The notes under the pieces were generated by a model. It had not been told where the DNA came from and did not search any database. It was given only the letters and a program-made list of their open reading frames with translations. From the NCBI GenBank assembly GCA_037440405.1, contig JBBIUE010000012.1:17587-81586 (forward strand): DNA of 64,000 nucleotides, read 5' to 3'. The position numbers and the translations under genes are program-made. This DNA comes from JANMGV01 sp037440405. GTDB lineage: Bacteria > Planctomycetota > Planctomycetia > Pirellulales > Pirellulaceae. Shown here one piece after another: positions 8,255 to 17,724 of the stretch. Positions within the stretch are counted from its first letter, which is position 1; every line of letters begins with the position of its first letter.

Positions 8255-9604
8255 TTAACCCAGCATTAGCTTGGCAACATTGATAAAGATAATGATGCCG
8301 AGAACGTCGTTGATGCAGGCAATAAAGGGGTTGCTCATCAATGCGGGATCGAGGCCAAGCCTGCGAAGGAATACCGGTAACATACCGCCGATGAGCGTCC
8401 CGCTCGTAACCACAATCAAAATCGTGATGGGAATAATCAACGCAGCAAAATAGCTCGGTGCAAGTAACAACGCTGCCAGCCAGCCGACGGAACCGAGAAA
8501 GCTCCCCAGGAGTAGACCCGTCAGCAGTTCGCGACGAACAATTCTCAATCCATCTCCTGGGCGCGTGTCCCCCATGGCGAGGGCAATATTCACCAGCGTC
8601 GAAGATTGGCTTCCTGAATTTCCCCCACTCCCAATGATAAGGGGAATGAACCAAACTAACCACTGATACTTTTCCAGTTCGGGTTCGTAGTGCTTTAACG
8701 CCAACGCGGTCAGCAGCCCTGCACCGAACAGAATGGTTAGCCAAACACCGCGTTTCCATGACAGAGTCAAAACAGAGGTCCGCATATAACTATCCGACAG
8801 CGGCTCGACTGCGGCAGCCTTCTGCATCTCTTCTGCTGCTTCCTCGATAACGACATCAATCACGTCGTCGTGAGTGATAATGCCTAGCATATGGCCATGA
8901 TCGTCAATGACCGGAATGGCAAGCAGATTGTACTTGGCAACTTTCTTGGCAACGGTCTGCTGATCGTCATGTACGTTCGCAGTCACGACGTCGCTGATCA
9001 TCAAATCGCGAAGGGTCAAATCGGGCTTTCCAATTGTCGAAACCAGCCGTCGGGCACTGACGACTCCACGGAGATGGTTCGTATCATCGGTCACGTAGAT
9101 GTAGTAGATCGTTTCAAGATGTTCGGCCTGCTTGCTAAGCTGTTCGATGGCTTGTCGAACGGTGAGTGTCTCATCGACACAAGCCACCTCGGTGGTCATC
9201 ATCGCGCCGGCCGTTCCCTCGGCAAACGTCTGTAGCCGACGTATATCTCGGCGGTCTGTCACTGGGACCAGTGCCAAGATTTCTTCAACGCGCACTTCAT
9301 CGAGCTGCTGTAACAAGTCCACGGCATCGTCCGCACTCAACAGCGTAACGAGTTGTGCAACCTGTTTCTCATCCTGCGTTTTGAGCATGTCGATTTGCCG
9401 ATTCCATTCGAACGAGTTGAATATCTCAACTCGTTGTTCCGGCTTGGCGAACTGCAAGACACGCCACATCTCGTCGCTGGTTAATCCCTCCATGAATTCG
9501 GCGGTGCGAATGGGGTGAAGCGCTTCACAGAATTCGCGCAGCCCGTGCTCGTCCTGCTCAGTGAGCATCTCCCGGATTTCGGGTAGGAAAAGCGTGTTAA
9601 CCAT
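8255..9604 (-). CDS. mgtE: Magnesium transporter MgtE
   Basis: A 449-residue homologue of the MgtE Mg2+ channel, close to the family's usual length. Domain order is complete: an N-terminal helical domain of repeated LL..L turns (about residues 1-130), two CBS domains (about 133-255; TEVACVDETLTVRQA and DVVTANVHDDQQTVAKK) and a five-helix membrane domain (about 285-449). The membrane domain has the conserved GSGGNSGSQSSTL selectivity region and the closing INDVLGIIIFINVAKLMLG with the Mg-binding aspartate. The CBS and N domains normally gate the pore by sensing cytosolic Mg2+, so regulation is probably at protein level. It is a single gene, 86 bases downstream of pyruvate kinase on the same strand. 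Confidence 0.95.
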   Translation of the reverse strand: MVNTLFLPEIREMLTEQDEHGLREFCEALHPIRTAEFMEGLTSDEMWRVLQFAKPEQRVEIFNSFEWNRQIDMLKTQDEKQVAQLVTLLSADDAVDLLQQLDEVRVEEILALVPVTDRRDIRRLQTFAEGTAGAMMTTEVACVDETLTVRQAIEQLSKQAEHLETIYYIYVTDDTNHLRGVVSARRLVSTIGKPDLTLRDLMISDVVTANVHDDQQTVAKKVAKYNLLAIPVIDDHGHMLGIITHDDVIDVVIEEAAEEMQKAAAVEPLSDSYMRTSVLTLSWKRGVWLTILFGAGLLTALALKHYEPELEKYQWLVWFIPLIIGSGGNSGSQSSTLVNIALAMGDTRPGDGLRIVRRELLTGLLLGSFLGSVGWLAALLLAPSYFAALIIPITILIVVTSGTLIGGMLPVFLRRLGLDPALMSNPFIACINDVLGIIIFINVAKLMLG

Positions 9605-9690
9605 GGTGACGAGTTCGCCGTGCGTCGAGAAGGATGGTGAGTTGAGTTCGCCGCGAGTATGGAAAAGTGTACGTCGTTTTCTGAGGTCGG

Positions 9691-11154
9691 CTATGCGAAA
9701 TTCGGAACTTCGTGGACGACGACCAAATTGTGCGTGTGGTCCATCACACTGTTTCCTGTAACAAAAACGACGTAGTCGCCAGGAGCAAGTATCTTCTTTT
9801 CGCAGCCCCAGCGAGCGACCTCATCAAAAATCTTTTCAGGATCATCAAGGTTATGGACAATGCGAGGCATAATGCCCCAGAACAGACACATTCGCCGAAG
9901 CGTCGAAGGTTGATTGCTGACACCAATCGTCGGAACGAAATTGCGCTGTTTCGATTTCACCCATGCTGTCCCTCCCGAACGCGTCACAATGACAACCAGC
10001 TTCGCTCCAATCGATTCGGCTATTTCCGCAGCACTATGCGTCACGGCAGAAGTTATCGGATGGACGCGTTCGAAGGACCTCGCCTTGCCGCCATTGGGAG
10101 CGTCCTTAAGCAACTGCTCCGTATGGAGCATGATTCGATGCATCGTGTCCACCGCCAATATAGGATACTGTCCAATCGCCGTCTCGCCGCTCAACATGCA
10201 GGCATCGGCACCATCCAAAATGGCGTTGGCCACGTCGCTTGCTTCCGCTCGAGTCGGACGGCGATTGTGGTGCATGCTTTCGAGCATCTGGGTCGCGACA
10301 ATCACCGGTTTCATCTTGTCTTGGCACACCCGAATGATTCGCTTCTGGGCCACCGGAGTTTCAGCGACGTCGATTTCAACTCCTAAATCACCTCTCGCCA
10401 CCATGACTGCATCGGTGGCGTCCACAATGGATTCCAATTCCGCAAGGGCCTCGCGCTTTTCGATCTTGGCTACCACCATGGCTTGGCTGTCCATCGACCG
10501 CAACAGGTTTTTGAGCGACATGACATCTTGCGCGGAGCGAACAAAGGACAAGCTAATGAAATCAATCTCATTCCGAGCAGCCCAAAGAGCATTCTCGACA
10601 TCTTCGGGTCGCATCGCCGAGACACTCAGCGAGACGCCTGGCAAATTGATTCCTTGCCGAGAGCGGATGGTTCCTCCCACCAATGCCTTGCAACGAACCT
10701 CTTGCGACGTCTTGTCGATGGCTTCCAGCGTGATCGTCCCGTCCGCAAGCATGACTCGGTCACCAATTTTCAATTCGTCGATCAAGCGGGGGTAATTGCT
10801 GCACAATTGCGTTGGCTCGGAAACGTGTTCACCGCGAATGAATGTCACTTCGCTCCCGGTTTCGAGTTCCATCGGTTCCACGGCCAGCGACCCCAAGCGA
10901 ATTTTCGGTCCGGCCAAATCAAGAAGAACCGCAACCTCGAACCCGACTTTTTCGCGAACCGCTTTGATCTTGCCGAGAATACGTTCGAAGTCGGCTTGTT
11001 TGCCGTGAGCAGCATTGATACGAAAGACATCCACTCCGTGCTTGATCATTTCCGCCAAGACGGTTTCGTCTTCACATGCCGGTCCGATGGTCGCGACGAT
11101 CTTCGTCCTTGCTTCACTGATCGATGAGCGAGCGTCCGGTGTAAGTGACATCAT
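9691..11154 (-). CDS. pyk: Pyruvate kinase
   Basis: A 487-residue enzyme converting phosphoenolpyruvate and ADP to pyruvate and ATP, the last glycolytic step. The N-terminal signature TKIVATIGPA, the active-site lysine motif VVAKIEKREAL, the Mg-binding MVARGDLGVEI and the Thr motif VIVATQMLESM are all present. A C-terminal allosteric-type domain closes the protein. The start is placed at ATG 11154 (or the adjacent ATG 11151) because AAAGGA lies about 8 bases upstream; the open frame extends 40 codons further without a better site. It is followed on the same strand by mgtE, which may share the transcript; a Mg2+ channel next to a Mg2+/K+-dependent kinase is suggestive but not proof of a link. 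Confidence 0.96.
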   Translation of the reverse strand: MMSLTPDARSSISEARTKIVATIGPACEDETVLAEMIKHGVDVFRINAAHGKQADFERILGKIKAVREKVGFEVAVLLDLAGPKIRLGSLAVEPMELETGSEVTFIRGEHVSEPTQLCSNYPRLIDELKIGDRVMLADGTITLEAIDKTSQEVRCKALVGGTIRSRQGINLPGVSLSVSAMRPEDVENALWAARNEIDFISLSFVRSAQDVMSLKNLLRSMDSQAMVVAKIEKREALAELESIVDATDAVMVARGDLGVEIDVAETPVAQKRIIRVCQDKMKPVIVATQMLESMHHNRRPTRAEASDVANAILDGADACMLSGETAIGQYPILAVDTMHRIMLHTEQLLKDAPNGGKARSFERVHPITSAVTHSAAEIAESIGAKLVVIVTRSGGTAWVKSKQRNFVPTIGVSNQPSTLRRMCLFWGIMPRIVHNLDDPEKIFDEVARWGCEKKILAPGDYVVFVTGNSVMDHTHNLVVVHEVPNFA

Positions 11155-11756
11155 TCGGCGGCATCCTTTCAATTCTGGCTCGATTTTAGTGATCATCGTA
11201 CACCGCGATGCGTTTCGGGTGGCCTTCGACATCGCGTTTTTCCCATGTAACGTTTTACGGCAATTGCCTGTCAAAATATACCCGTATTTTGTACGGCACC
11301 GCTCAATCCATTCGAAAGGGAAAAAGTTTTGAGGGAGTTCGCGAGTGCCCGACGTCGGTCGAATCGATGCTCGGGAAGATCAGTCGCCATTAACGCGATC
11401 CGCACGTTGCCTCATTTCCCCTTAACCCACTTCGTGATTTTATTGTCGACGAGATGTTGCTTGCGAGTTTCTCAATGCGGGCTAAGAGTTCCCTGAAGAA
11501 TTCGCGTCGCTTCATCAACCAGCACGCGAAAAGCGGTGACTCGCGAAACGATGGATGCTTGATCGATTGCCCTTCGAAGCGTCGATGTTCTCCCTCGAGC
11601 GTTTCGACGGCCTTGACGAAATTCGATTCGATCTCGTGAGCATCGAACCGCCAGGGCCGATAAGTTTCCTAGAATACTGCCTGGACGATTCCATGTGCTT
11701 TTCATCCAACAACCTCTGTTGGCGTCCTGTAATGTCGATTTTCCTTGGAGGCTCGT
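11155..11756. other. Divergent intergenic region between pyk and MBL-fold gene
   Basis: About 600 bases between two divergent genes; both promoters should lie here. The middle part holds a coding-like minus-strand frame without a start, listed separately. No hairpin terminator or repeat was found. Confidence 0.5.
11390..11668 (-). pseudogene. Coding-like 92-codon frame without a start codon (possible broken gene)
   Basis: Reading the minus strand from 11668 to the TAA at 11390-11392 gives 92 codons with natural composition and codon choice like the neighbours. It reads roughly as FDAHEIESNFVKAVETL, then EGEHRRFEGQSIKHPSF, then LMKRREFFRELLARIEKLA, an amphipathic helical protein. The frame is closed upstream by TAG at 11669-11671. 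There is no ATG, GTG or TTG before about codon 51, so it looks like the 3' part of a gene whose start is lost or frameshifted (an ATG in another frame exists near 11690). I recognise no family. It could also be chance. Confidence 0.3.
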
Positions 11757-12563
11757 TTGTCCAACTTCTTTTCAAGTATTGATCTTCGTGGCGAGATGAT
11801 TTTACTTGGGACGGGTACCTCAGTGGGTGTGCCGGTCATTGGATGTAGCTGTGATGTTTGCAGGAGCTCGAATCCATGCAATCAGCGAACCCGATGCTCG
11901 GCAGTGCTTGGGTTGCCCGGTGGGAATCTCTTGATCGATACACCTCCCGATATTCGGTTCCAGTTGCTTCGCGAGGGAATTGGCATGATCCATGCCGTGC
12001 TCTACACGCATGAGCACGTGGATCATCTGTATGGCCTAGACGACCTGAGATTATTTCCTTTCGCGTTACGTGGACCTGTGCCCCTGTATTGCGAAGAGCA
12101 AGTCGAACGTCGCATTCGACATGCTTTTGATTACGCCTTCACCGGTGAGGAGCCCACACACGCGGGAGGGGTACCTCAGTTGGAATTCCGCCGAATTGGA
12201 TTGGAGTCGTTCGATATCTTAGGAAAGACCGTACAACCGATGCGATTGATTCACGGTCCGAGGTTCCAAGTGCTCGGATTTCGAATTGGTAATGTCGCCT
12301 ACTGCACGGATACCAATGGAATTCCTCCCGAATCGATGGCTCTCCTTCAAGGTCTCGATGTTCTCGTCTTGGATGCATTGAGACGGGCACCCCACCCCAC
12401 TCATTTCTCCTTGGACGAAGCCATCGCCATCGCGGAGGCATTACAGCCCAGGAATACCTACTTCACTCACGTTTCGCATGAGTTCGATTTCGAACACACC
12501 AACAATCAGCTTCCGAAGAACATGCGATTAGCGTATGACGGTCAGCGAATTCCCTTGACCTGA
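11757..12563 (+). CDS. MBL-fold metallo-hydrolase, PhnP/RNase Z-like
   Basis: A metallo-beta-lactamase-fold phosphodiesterase-type enzyme of about 268 residues. Near the N-terminus is MILLGTGTSVGVP followed by a four-Cys zinc-type cluster (GCSCDVCRSSNPCN), as in PhnP. Then come IDTPPDIR and the metal-binding THEHVDH, later a conserved aspartate in YCTDTNGIP and a histidine in THVSHEFDF. Members act on cyclic phosphate or nucleotide substrates, or as lipoate-pathway-associated hydrolases; the exact substrate cannot be read here, and no phn genes are near. The start is probably the TTG at 11757, five bases after GGAGG; a TTG at 11745 and an ATG at 11796 are alternatives. Its 3' end overlaps the convergent CxxCH gene by 22 bases. 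Confidence 0.85.
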   Translation: MSNFFSSIDLRGEMILLGTGTSVGVPVIGCSCDVCRSSNPCNQRTRCSAVLGLPGGNLLIDTPPDIRFQLLREGIGMIHAVLYTHEHVDHLYGLDDLRLFPFALRGPVPLYCEEQVERRIRHAFDYAFTGEEPTHAGGVPQLEFRRIGLESFDILGKTVQPMRLIHGPRFQVLGFRIGNVAYCTDTNGIPPESMALLQGLDVLVLDALRRAPHPTHFSLDEAIAIAEALQPRNTYFTHVSHEFDFEHTNNQLPKNMRLAYDGQRIPLT

Positions 12564-15500
12564 GTCGATCGGATATAGGCGAGCAGATCGGCCAATTCTT
12601 GGTCGGATAGCAACTCGCCAAAATTGGAAGGCATCAGCGAAAGTTCGCTCTTTTTCTCTTCAGCAATCTCTCCAATCGGGAGGGCTTCATTCTTTCCAAG
12701 TTGATCGGTCAAAGTGACCACTTGGTCATCGCGCTGGCGAATTAAACCGACCATTACCGTTCCACTTTCCAACAGTAGACTAGACATACGAAACGCTTCA
12801 TCCACATTTCGGCTAGGAAGCAAGATGTCTTCCAGTAATCGCTGCGTTCCTCTGCCCCCGACGCCTTCGAGTTGCGGTCCAAGTACGGTCCCTTGCCCAT
12901 CGAGCTGATGGCATAAAGCGCAGCGTGTCTTAAAGTGCTCGAGGCCGCGAGCGGGATCACCAGTTAACATCTCAACTCTTCCGATTCGGAGGTCGACGTC
13001 CTTCGCTTGATTCCCCTGAAGTGCGGCTTTTTCACGCAACTGCTTTAATTCCTCGGCGATTGCCGATGACGGAAGCGCGGCCCACCAAGCGTCATCAAGC
13101 TTGAGCAGGACGTCCGTGCCAAGCCATCCCTGGCGAATACTCTGAGTCAATAGCGGTAATTGATCGACTCGCTTCGCGACAAGGGCCGCCAATGCAGACT
13201 GTTGCATCGAAGTTGCTCTTTGCGCCAGTTGCTTGAGGATCAAAGCGGCCGCGTTTGGTGGGTCGCTGATGCGTTTCGACTCGTTCAAGCGCTCTCTCAC
13301 TTCGGGAGCATTTTCGATCTCTTGGCACCAGCCTTGATCGCTTCCAGTTTTAAGTAAGTCGCTCAATAACGGTTGCGTTGAGGCAATCAAAGCCGCCTCC
13401 CAATTCCATCGCCAACCGACATCGAACAATTTGTCTGTCTGAAGGGAACGCACTACTTGTTTGACTGTGGAGGAATCCAAGAAAGGTACAAGCCTCAGCA
13501 TCGTTCGAACGAGTTCATGGATTGGGTGCGGGTTGAGGCCGACCAGCGAGAATTCGCCGACCGCGATCCACGCGAAGGCGTCCCCATCGTCACCGTCGAT
13601 CGCCTCGAAGCGAACGGGGTTCCCTTCCCATGGACGCAGATCCCAAAACACGACCGAAGCCACATCATTTCGTGGAACCGGAGTTCGCACGAGAATTTGC
13701 CCTGTCATGAAATCGACAAGCTGAACATAGTTCTTCTGCCGACCAGGATGGTCTGGGTGGCCGTCGTGTCCTGCTAACAGAAACCGCAGCTCGTTGGGAC
13801 AGTCGGTTACGAACGAGAGTTTTCCAGTGTAGCGTTCGCCCAGTTGGATGCTGTCGAGCATAGGGATTCCACCCTCGCGTCCACTTGCCAGACGATGCGA
13901 GATCGGCCAAGGTTCTGCTGAATTGCGATTGCCGGAGACTTGATTCCAGGTGCGGAGCGGCCATACACTCGAAAGTGCAGGATTGTGCGAAGCATTCTCG
14001 AAGGTCTCCATCAGGAACTCCGCAATGGCCTGATTCGTTGACTCGGAGATTCGACCAAAACGCAGCTTCTGCTGGGTCGCAACCTTTTCCAAAAGCGTCG
14101 AAAGTTGGATGGGATCATGAGCAAACCGCTTTCTGAAAACTTCGAGAAGCTCGCGACTTCGGTCTAAGGGAACAGCTGCGGCGATGCGTTCAAAGACGTC
14201 GCTCGACAGTCTATCCAGTTCATCCGATTGCTGAACAAACGACACGATCGCTTTGGAAGGCATGGCTTTATCGAGGGCAGTCATGATTGGGATGAGCTTC
14301 ACTGCTTCCGGGCTTCGAATCGGAATGTAGGATGGAGCGTCTGCACTGGTCCAACTCGCGAAAACTTCTGATCGAACTTCCTCATTCCGCAGTAGATCCC
14401 GAATCGCGATCTTGGCAGCTTGAGCCAGAATCCAATCGGAATTTTCGCTTCGCGCGAGAGTCGCAAGTAGCCGAGGAAGATCATGGACTCCACCGTGGAT
14501 CGCTAAGGCCTCACACGCCGCTCGCGCTGCATGTGCGAAATCAGGGCGGCCCTCCGATCGATCGAGCACACCTCGAATGACCTGAACATCCGGGCATCGC
14601 TGAACCTTCGAACTAGCTAGAATGGCATGATGACTAACCCAAGGATTGGAATTTGCAGCCAATTCGCTCCAAGCCCTCGGTAGCTCGCCATGAATGCGAA
14701 CCCAGGCCCACATTGCCATTACTCGGCGTTTGGGAGATTCGTTGGAATTGCTGATCAACTGCTCCAAAATCGGTAAGGACTGGATTCCAAATCGATTTTC
14801 GATGGCATCCAACGCAAATCGCGAGACACCAGGCCGGTCGTCCATAAGATGTTTGATACAATCGGATAAGGACGACCAATCTGGAGCTTGGTACGCAGGA
14901 TCGGCCGTCCCTTCGCCTACATAACGGATTCGCCAGATTCTCCCCCGAAATCGGTCTCGCTCAGGATGGTCGAGCCGAACTTCATAATGTCCGATGATCT
15001 TGTTGTAAAAATCGGCGACGTACAGAGCACCATCCGGACCAAATATGAGATCGACAGGGCGAAACCAAGGATCGTCACTGGTCAAAAAATCGGGTTGCTC
15101 CTCCGCGCGAACCGACGCACCTACACGTCGGATGAAGTTTCGGTTGATGCGGCTGGTCATCACGTTGCCGCTGAGGGAATTGTTTGCAAACGCGCTCGGG
15201 GCACCAGCGAACTGGCTGATCGCAATTCCTGCGATGGCAGTACTGCCATGAAGATGATCCATAACTGGAGGGACGAATCCGAGACCATCATGTGGCCGCC
15301 CAAAACTCTCATAACATCCGCCTCGCAGCAACTGAGTGATGGGCTTACTGTGACAGTCCGCTGTAAAGAAATCTCCGTAATCATCCTCAACCATTCCGTA
15401 CGGATTGACTTGTCCATGCGTAAAAATCTCGATGCGTGATCCGTCGGCTCGAAATCGAAATGTGTTCCCCGATGGCATGAAAACGGTATGTCCATCTGTG

Positions 15501-16165
15501 CCGGCAACTCTTGACTGATTGTTGAAGCCGTGGCATGCGTAGATCCAACCGTCCAAGCCTCGGCGCAGCGAGTTGATCATTCCATGCGTATCACGGGTTG
15601 TGTCGAAGGGACCCAATATCTTCTGTCGAGTGTCGCAGACCCCATCGCCATTGGAGTCGCGGAACCAAATCAAGTCTGGAATCGAATAGGCAATCACGCC
15701 GTCTCGATACGGCAAGATGCCGATCGGGATATTTAAGCCTTCTGCGAACGTGATTACGGTTTCGAAGGTTCCATCGTGGTCGCGATCTTCAAGAACTTGG
15801 ATTGCATCCCTGCCTTGGCCCTCTTTGGCAGGATAAGGGTACTCAACGGTTTGGGTGACCCACAACCGTCCTCGCGCGTCGAATGCCAAGTTCAATGGCT
15901 TCGCGATCGTCGGCTCTGCGGCGACTAACTCTACGATAAACCCTTTCGGAAGATGAAATCCGGCCAACTCATCTTCCGGCGAGCGGGGCTCGGTAGGCCG
16001 TACGCCCTCGCCGTACCATGATGCTGGTGACGAAGGTTCATCGGGAACCTCGTCACTTGACTGGAACGCGAAAGACGTCGACGCCCAACTCAGCAAGATG
16101 AGGGAATGGATGAAGATAAATCGACATCGAAATGAAATACCTACGAATTGGATGCATGTGTGCAT
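12542..16165 (-). CDS. PVC-type heme-binding CxxCH protein (membrane-bound dehydrogenase-like), giant
   Basis: A 1207-residue exported protein with an N-terminal signal-type hydrophobic stretch ending in SWASTSFAFQ. Residues about 50-400 form a beta-propeller-like dehydrogenase domain of the planctomycete family (FDARGRLWVTQTVEYPYP, FGPDGALYVADFYN). Residues about 430-700 look like HEAT-type helical repeats. A c-type heme motif CALCH (residues 1082-1086, codons at 12908-12922) begins the C-terminal cytochrome-like domain, which ends in DQELADLLAYIRS. Such proteins are thought to be periplasmic or surface redox proteins that oxidise sugars or glycans. No cytochrome maturation genes are in the window. 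It is preceded on the same strand, 88 bases upstream, by the EF-hand/thioredoxin-fold gene. Confidence 0.9.
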   Translation of the reverse strand: MHTCIQFVGISFRCRFIFIHSLILLSWASTSFAFQSSDEVPDEPSSPASWYGEGVRPTEPRSPEDELAGFHLPKGFIVELVAAEPTIAKPLNLAFDARGRLWVTQTVEYPYPAKEGQGRDAIQVLEDRDHDGTFETVITFAEGLNIPIGILPYRDGVIAYSIPDLIWFRDSNGDGVCDTRQKILGPFDTTRDTHGMINSLRRGLDGWIYACHGFNNQSRVAGTDGHTVFMPSGNTFRFRADGSRIEIFTHGQVNPYGMVEDDYGDFFTADCHSKPITQLLRGGCYESFGRPHDGLGFVPPVMDHLHGSTAIAGIAISQFAGAPSAFANNSLSGNVMTSRINRNFIRRVGASVRAEEQPDFLTSDDPWFRPVDLIFGPDGALYVADFYNKIIGHYEVRLDHPERDRFRGRIWRIRYVGEGTADPAYQAPDWSSLSDCIKHLMDDRPGVSRFALDAIENRFGIQSLPILEQLISNSNESPKRRVMAMWAWVRIHGELPRAWSELAANSNPWVSHHAILASSKVQRCPDVQVIRGVLDRSEGRPDFAHAARAACEALAIHGGVHDLPRLLATLARSENSDWILAQAAKIAIRDLLRNEEVRSEVFASWTSADAPSYIPIRSPEAVKLIPIMTALDKAMPSKAIVSFVQQSDELDRLSSDVFERIAAAVPLDRSRELLEVFRKRFAHDPIQLSTLLEKVATQQKLRFGRISESTNQAIAEFLMETFENASHNPALSSVWPLRTWNQVSGNRNSAEPWPISHRLASGREGGIPMLDSIQLGERYTGKLSFVTDCPNELRFLLAGHDGHPDHPGRQKNYVQLVDFMTGQILVRTPVPRNDVASVVFWDLRPWEGNPVRFEAIDGDDGDAFAWIAVGEFSLVGLNPHPIHELVRTMLRLVPFLDSSTVKQVVRSLQTDKLFDVGWRWNWEAALIASTQPLLSDLLKTGSDQGWCQEIENAPEVRERLNESKRISDPPNAAALILKQLAQRATSMQQSALAALVAKRVDQLPLLTQSIRQGWLGTDVLLKLDDAWWAALPSSAIAEELKQLREKAALQGNQAKDVDLRIGRVEMLTGDPARGLEHFKTRCALCHQLDGQGTVLGPQLEGVGGRGTQRLLEDILLPSRNVDEAFRMSSLLLESGTVMVGLIRQRDDQVVTLTDQLGKNEALPIGEIAEEKKSELSLMPSNFGELLSDQELADLLAYIRSTQVKGIR

Positions 16166-16253
16166 AGGATGCTAAGTGGATGGTGGAGGAAGGAAGTTCG
16201 ATAGGAGGATCAAGAGGGCGGGCTCTAGTTTCGCAATCGCCATGGACATTACC

Positions 16254-17522
16254 TTATTTGTTGTCCAGCGTTTGGTCGAGCAAGGTCAGGACGAGGGCTT
16301 GTTCCATTTCACCGGGAAGGAATCCGAACGGACCGCGGCCAGACTTGAACACAATCGTACCTTGGCGATCGATGACATACAATCGCGACGGCATGCCACT
16401 GTAAGCATGGCCAACAGCATCGTCGATGGAGTCGACCAAAAGAGGCATCGAGTACCGCAATCGCTGAAAGCACTGTTGAGCAACCACCTTTCGTTCGCCA
16501 AACGTTCGCGGCTGAACAACGCTCACACCGTCAAGAGCATTGCTTTGCATCGACCATCCATCTTCAGGGTGCGATTCTCGAACGTAGATCGCCAAGAAGT
16601 TCGCGTCATCTCGAAACCGCTTGGAAATATCATCGACCTCAGGATAGAGTCGGCGGTAAGGGCCGCAAGTAAAGTTGCCAAAGATCAATACTGTTGGCTT
16701 CGAACCGAACATACTGGTCAGCCTGATGGTTGCCGTTTCATCCTGAGTCATCAACTCGAAATCAATGGCCGCATCTCCGACGGATGGTCCACAATGGATC
16801 GAGCCGAGTTCTCCGTTGAACAATCCCTTCAGGAGCCTTTCAACGGTCGGCTCGTCACCGCTCAAATATCCGCCGCTGCTTCGCAGGATGCGATCTCGAA
16901 ATTGCTCGGAAGAGAATGCGCCATCCGAACTTCGCACGGAACGAAAGAAGAGTTCCCACTCTTCTGCATTGACCCGATCATCGCCATCGACATCGATCGT
17001 ACGGAACACCCGATTCAAGGTAGTTGTCTGAAGCACCCAAGGATTCTGATCAGACCAATCGAAATCAGCCGCTTGAAGCCTGCCGTTCCGATCCCGATCT
17101 AGACGGGAAAAGAGCCGCTCACTCCCACGAAACGACTGTGGGGTGACCGAATCTGATTCAGAAATTCCATGCTTCTGGGTCAGCCAACTCCAATCGAACT
17201 TTGACTCAGCCGGTCCAAACCACCCATCGCTGCCTCTCATCCGCCCGCCGGTTGTCAGAATGGCTCGCAACATGCGAATCGCATCGGGGACAGGCAAGTC
17301 GGCGTACTGTTCATCAATTCTCTGCAAAACGCGATTTCGGTGGGTAGGCGAACTGATAGCAATAGCGGCTTGCCGCTTCCAGTCTGCAACTTCCTGAGCC
17401 GTGAGATTGGAGGTGTCCCGCTCTTGGCTCAAGAGAGGATTCGCAATGAAGCACCATGTCGCAAGAGTGGTTCCGAGCATCCGCGTCAATCGAATGTTCA
17501 TCAATCGCTTTTTTTTGCACAT
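16254..17522 (-). CDS. Exported EF-hand protein with deiodinase-like thioredoxin-fold domain
   Basis: A 422-residue protein with a hydrophobic N-terminal export signal. Two canonical EF-hands are visible: D142-x-D144-x-N146-x-R148 with D153 at position 12, and D177-x-D179-x-D181-x-R183 with E188 at position 12. From about residue 245 a thioredoxin-fold domain follows: PTVLIFGNFTCGPYRRLYPE, then FLAIYVRESHPEDGW, then SRLYVIDRQGTIVFKSGRGP. The EAHP-DGW-type segment and the placing of the cysteine (C286) are those of the iodothyronine deiodinase family, where animals use selenocysteine; here it is a plain cysteine with no resolving partner in a CxxC. A thiol peroxidase or dehalogenase role is possible, but the substrate is unknown. 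Calcium binding is predicted from the loops. Confidence 0.8.
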   Translation of the reverse strand: MCKKKRLMNIRLTRMLGTTLATWCFIANPLLSQERDTSNLTAQEVADWKRQAAIAISSPTHRNRVLQRIDEQYADLPVPDAIRMLRAILTTGGRMRGSDGWFGPAESKFDWSWLTQKHGISESDSVTPQSFRGSERLFSRLDRDRNGRLQAADFDWSDQNPWVLQTTTLNRVFRTIDVDGDDRVNAEEWELFFRSVRSSDGAFSSEQFRDRILRSSGGYLSGDEPTVERLLKGLFNGELGSIHCGPSVGDAAIDFELMTQDETATIRLTSMFGSKPTVLIFGNFTCGPYRRLYPEVDDISKRFRDDANFLAIYVRESHPEDGWSMQSNALDGVSVVQPRTFGERKVVAQQCFQRLRYSMPLLVDSIDDAVGHAYSGMPSRLYVIDRQGTIVFKSGRGPFGFLPGEMEQALVLTLLDQTLDNK

Positions 17523-17724
17523 CGAATGCTAGCTCACTAAATTCATCATGACCGGGACGATTTGCCTAATCAGCATACTTGATGATTGCCGAAACAGTCT
17601 AGGTAGTCCGTAGCGAGCTTTTGGTTTCGGGGGGCGAATTCCTTGGGCGCTGAACGGCAAGTGACTTGATTGCGAGTCCGATCGGGACAGGTCAGGTTAC
17701 TACCCTTGGCGATCGTTCCCCTTC

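Noticed and set aside
9914..10795. Long plus-strand open frame opposite pyruvate kinase
   Set aside because: It lies entirely antisense to a well-conserved gene and its translation has no domain; such antisense frames are common here because the codon use leaves few stops on the other strand.
16176..17102. Plus-strand 308-codon frame opposite the EF-hand gene
   Set aside because: Antisense shadow of a gene with clear domains; no ribosome binding site or known family.
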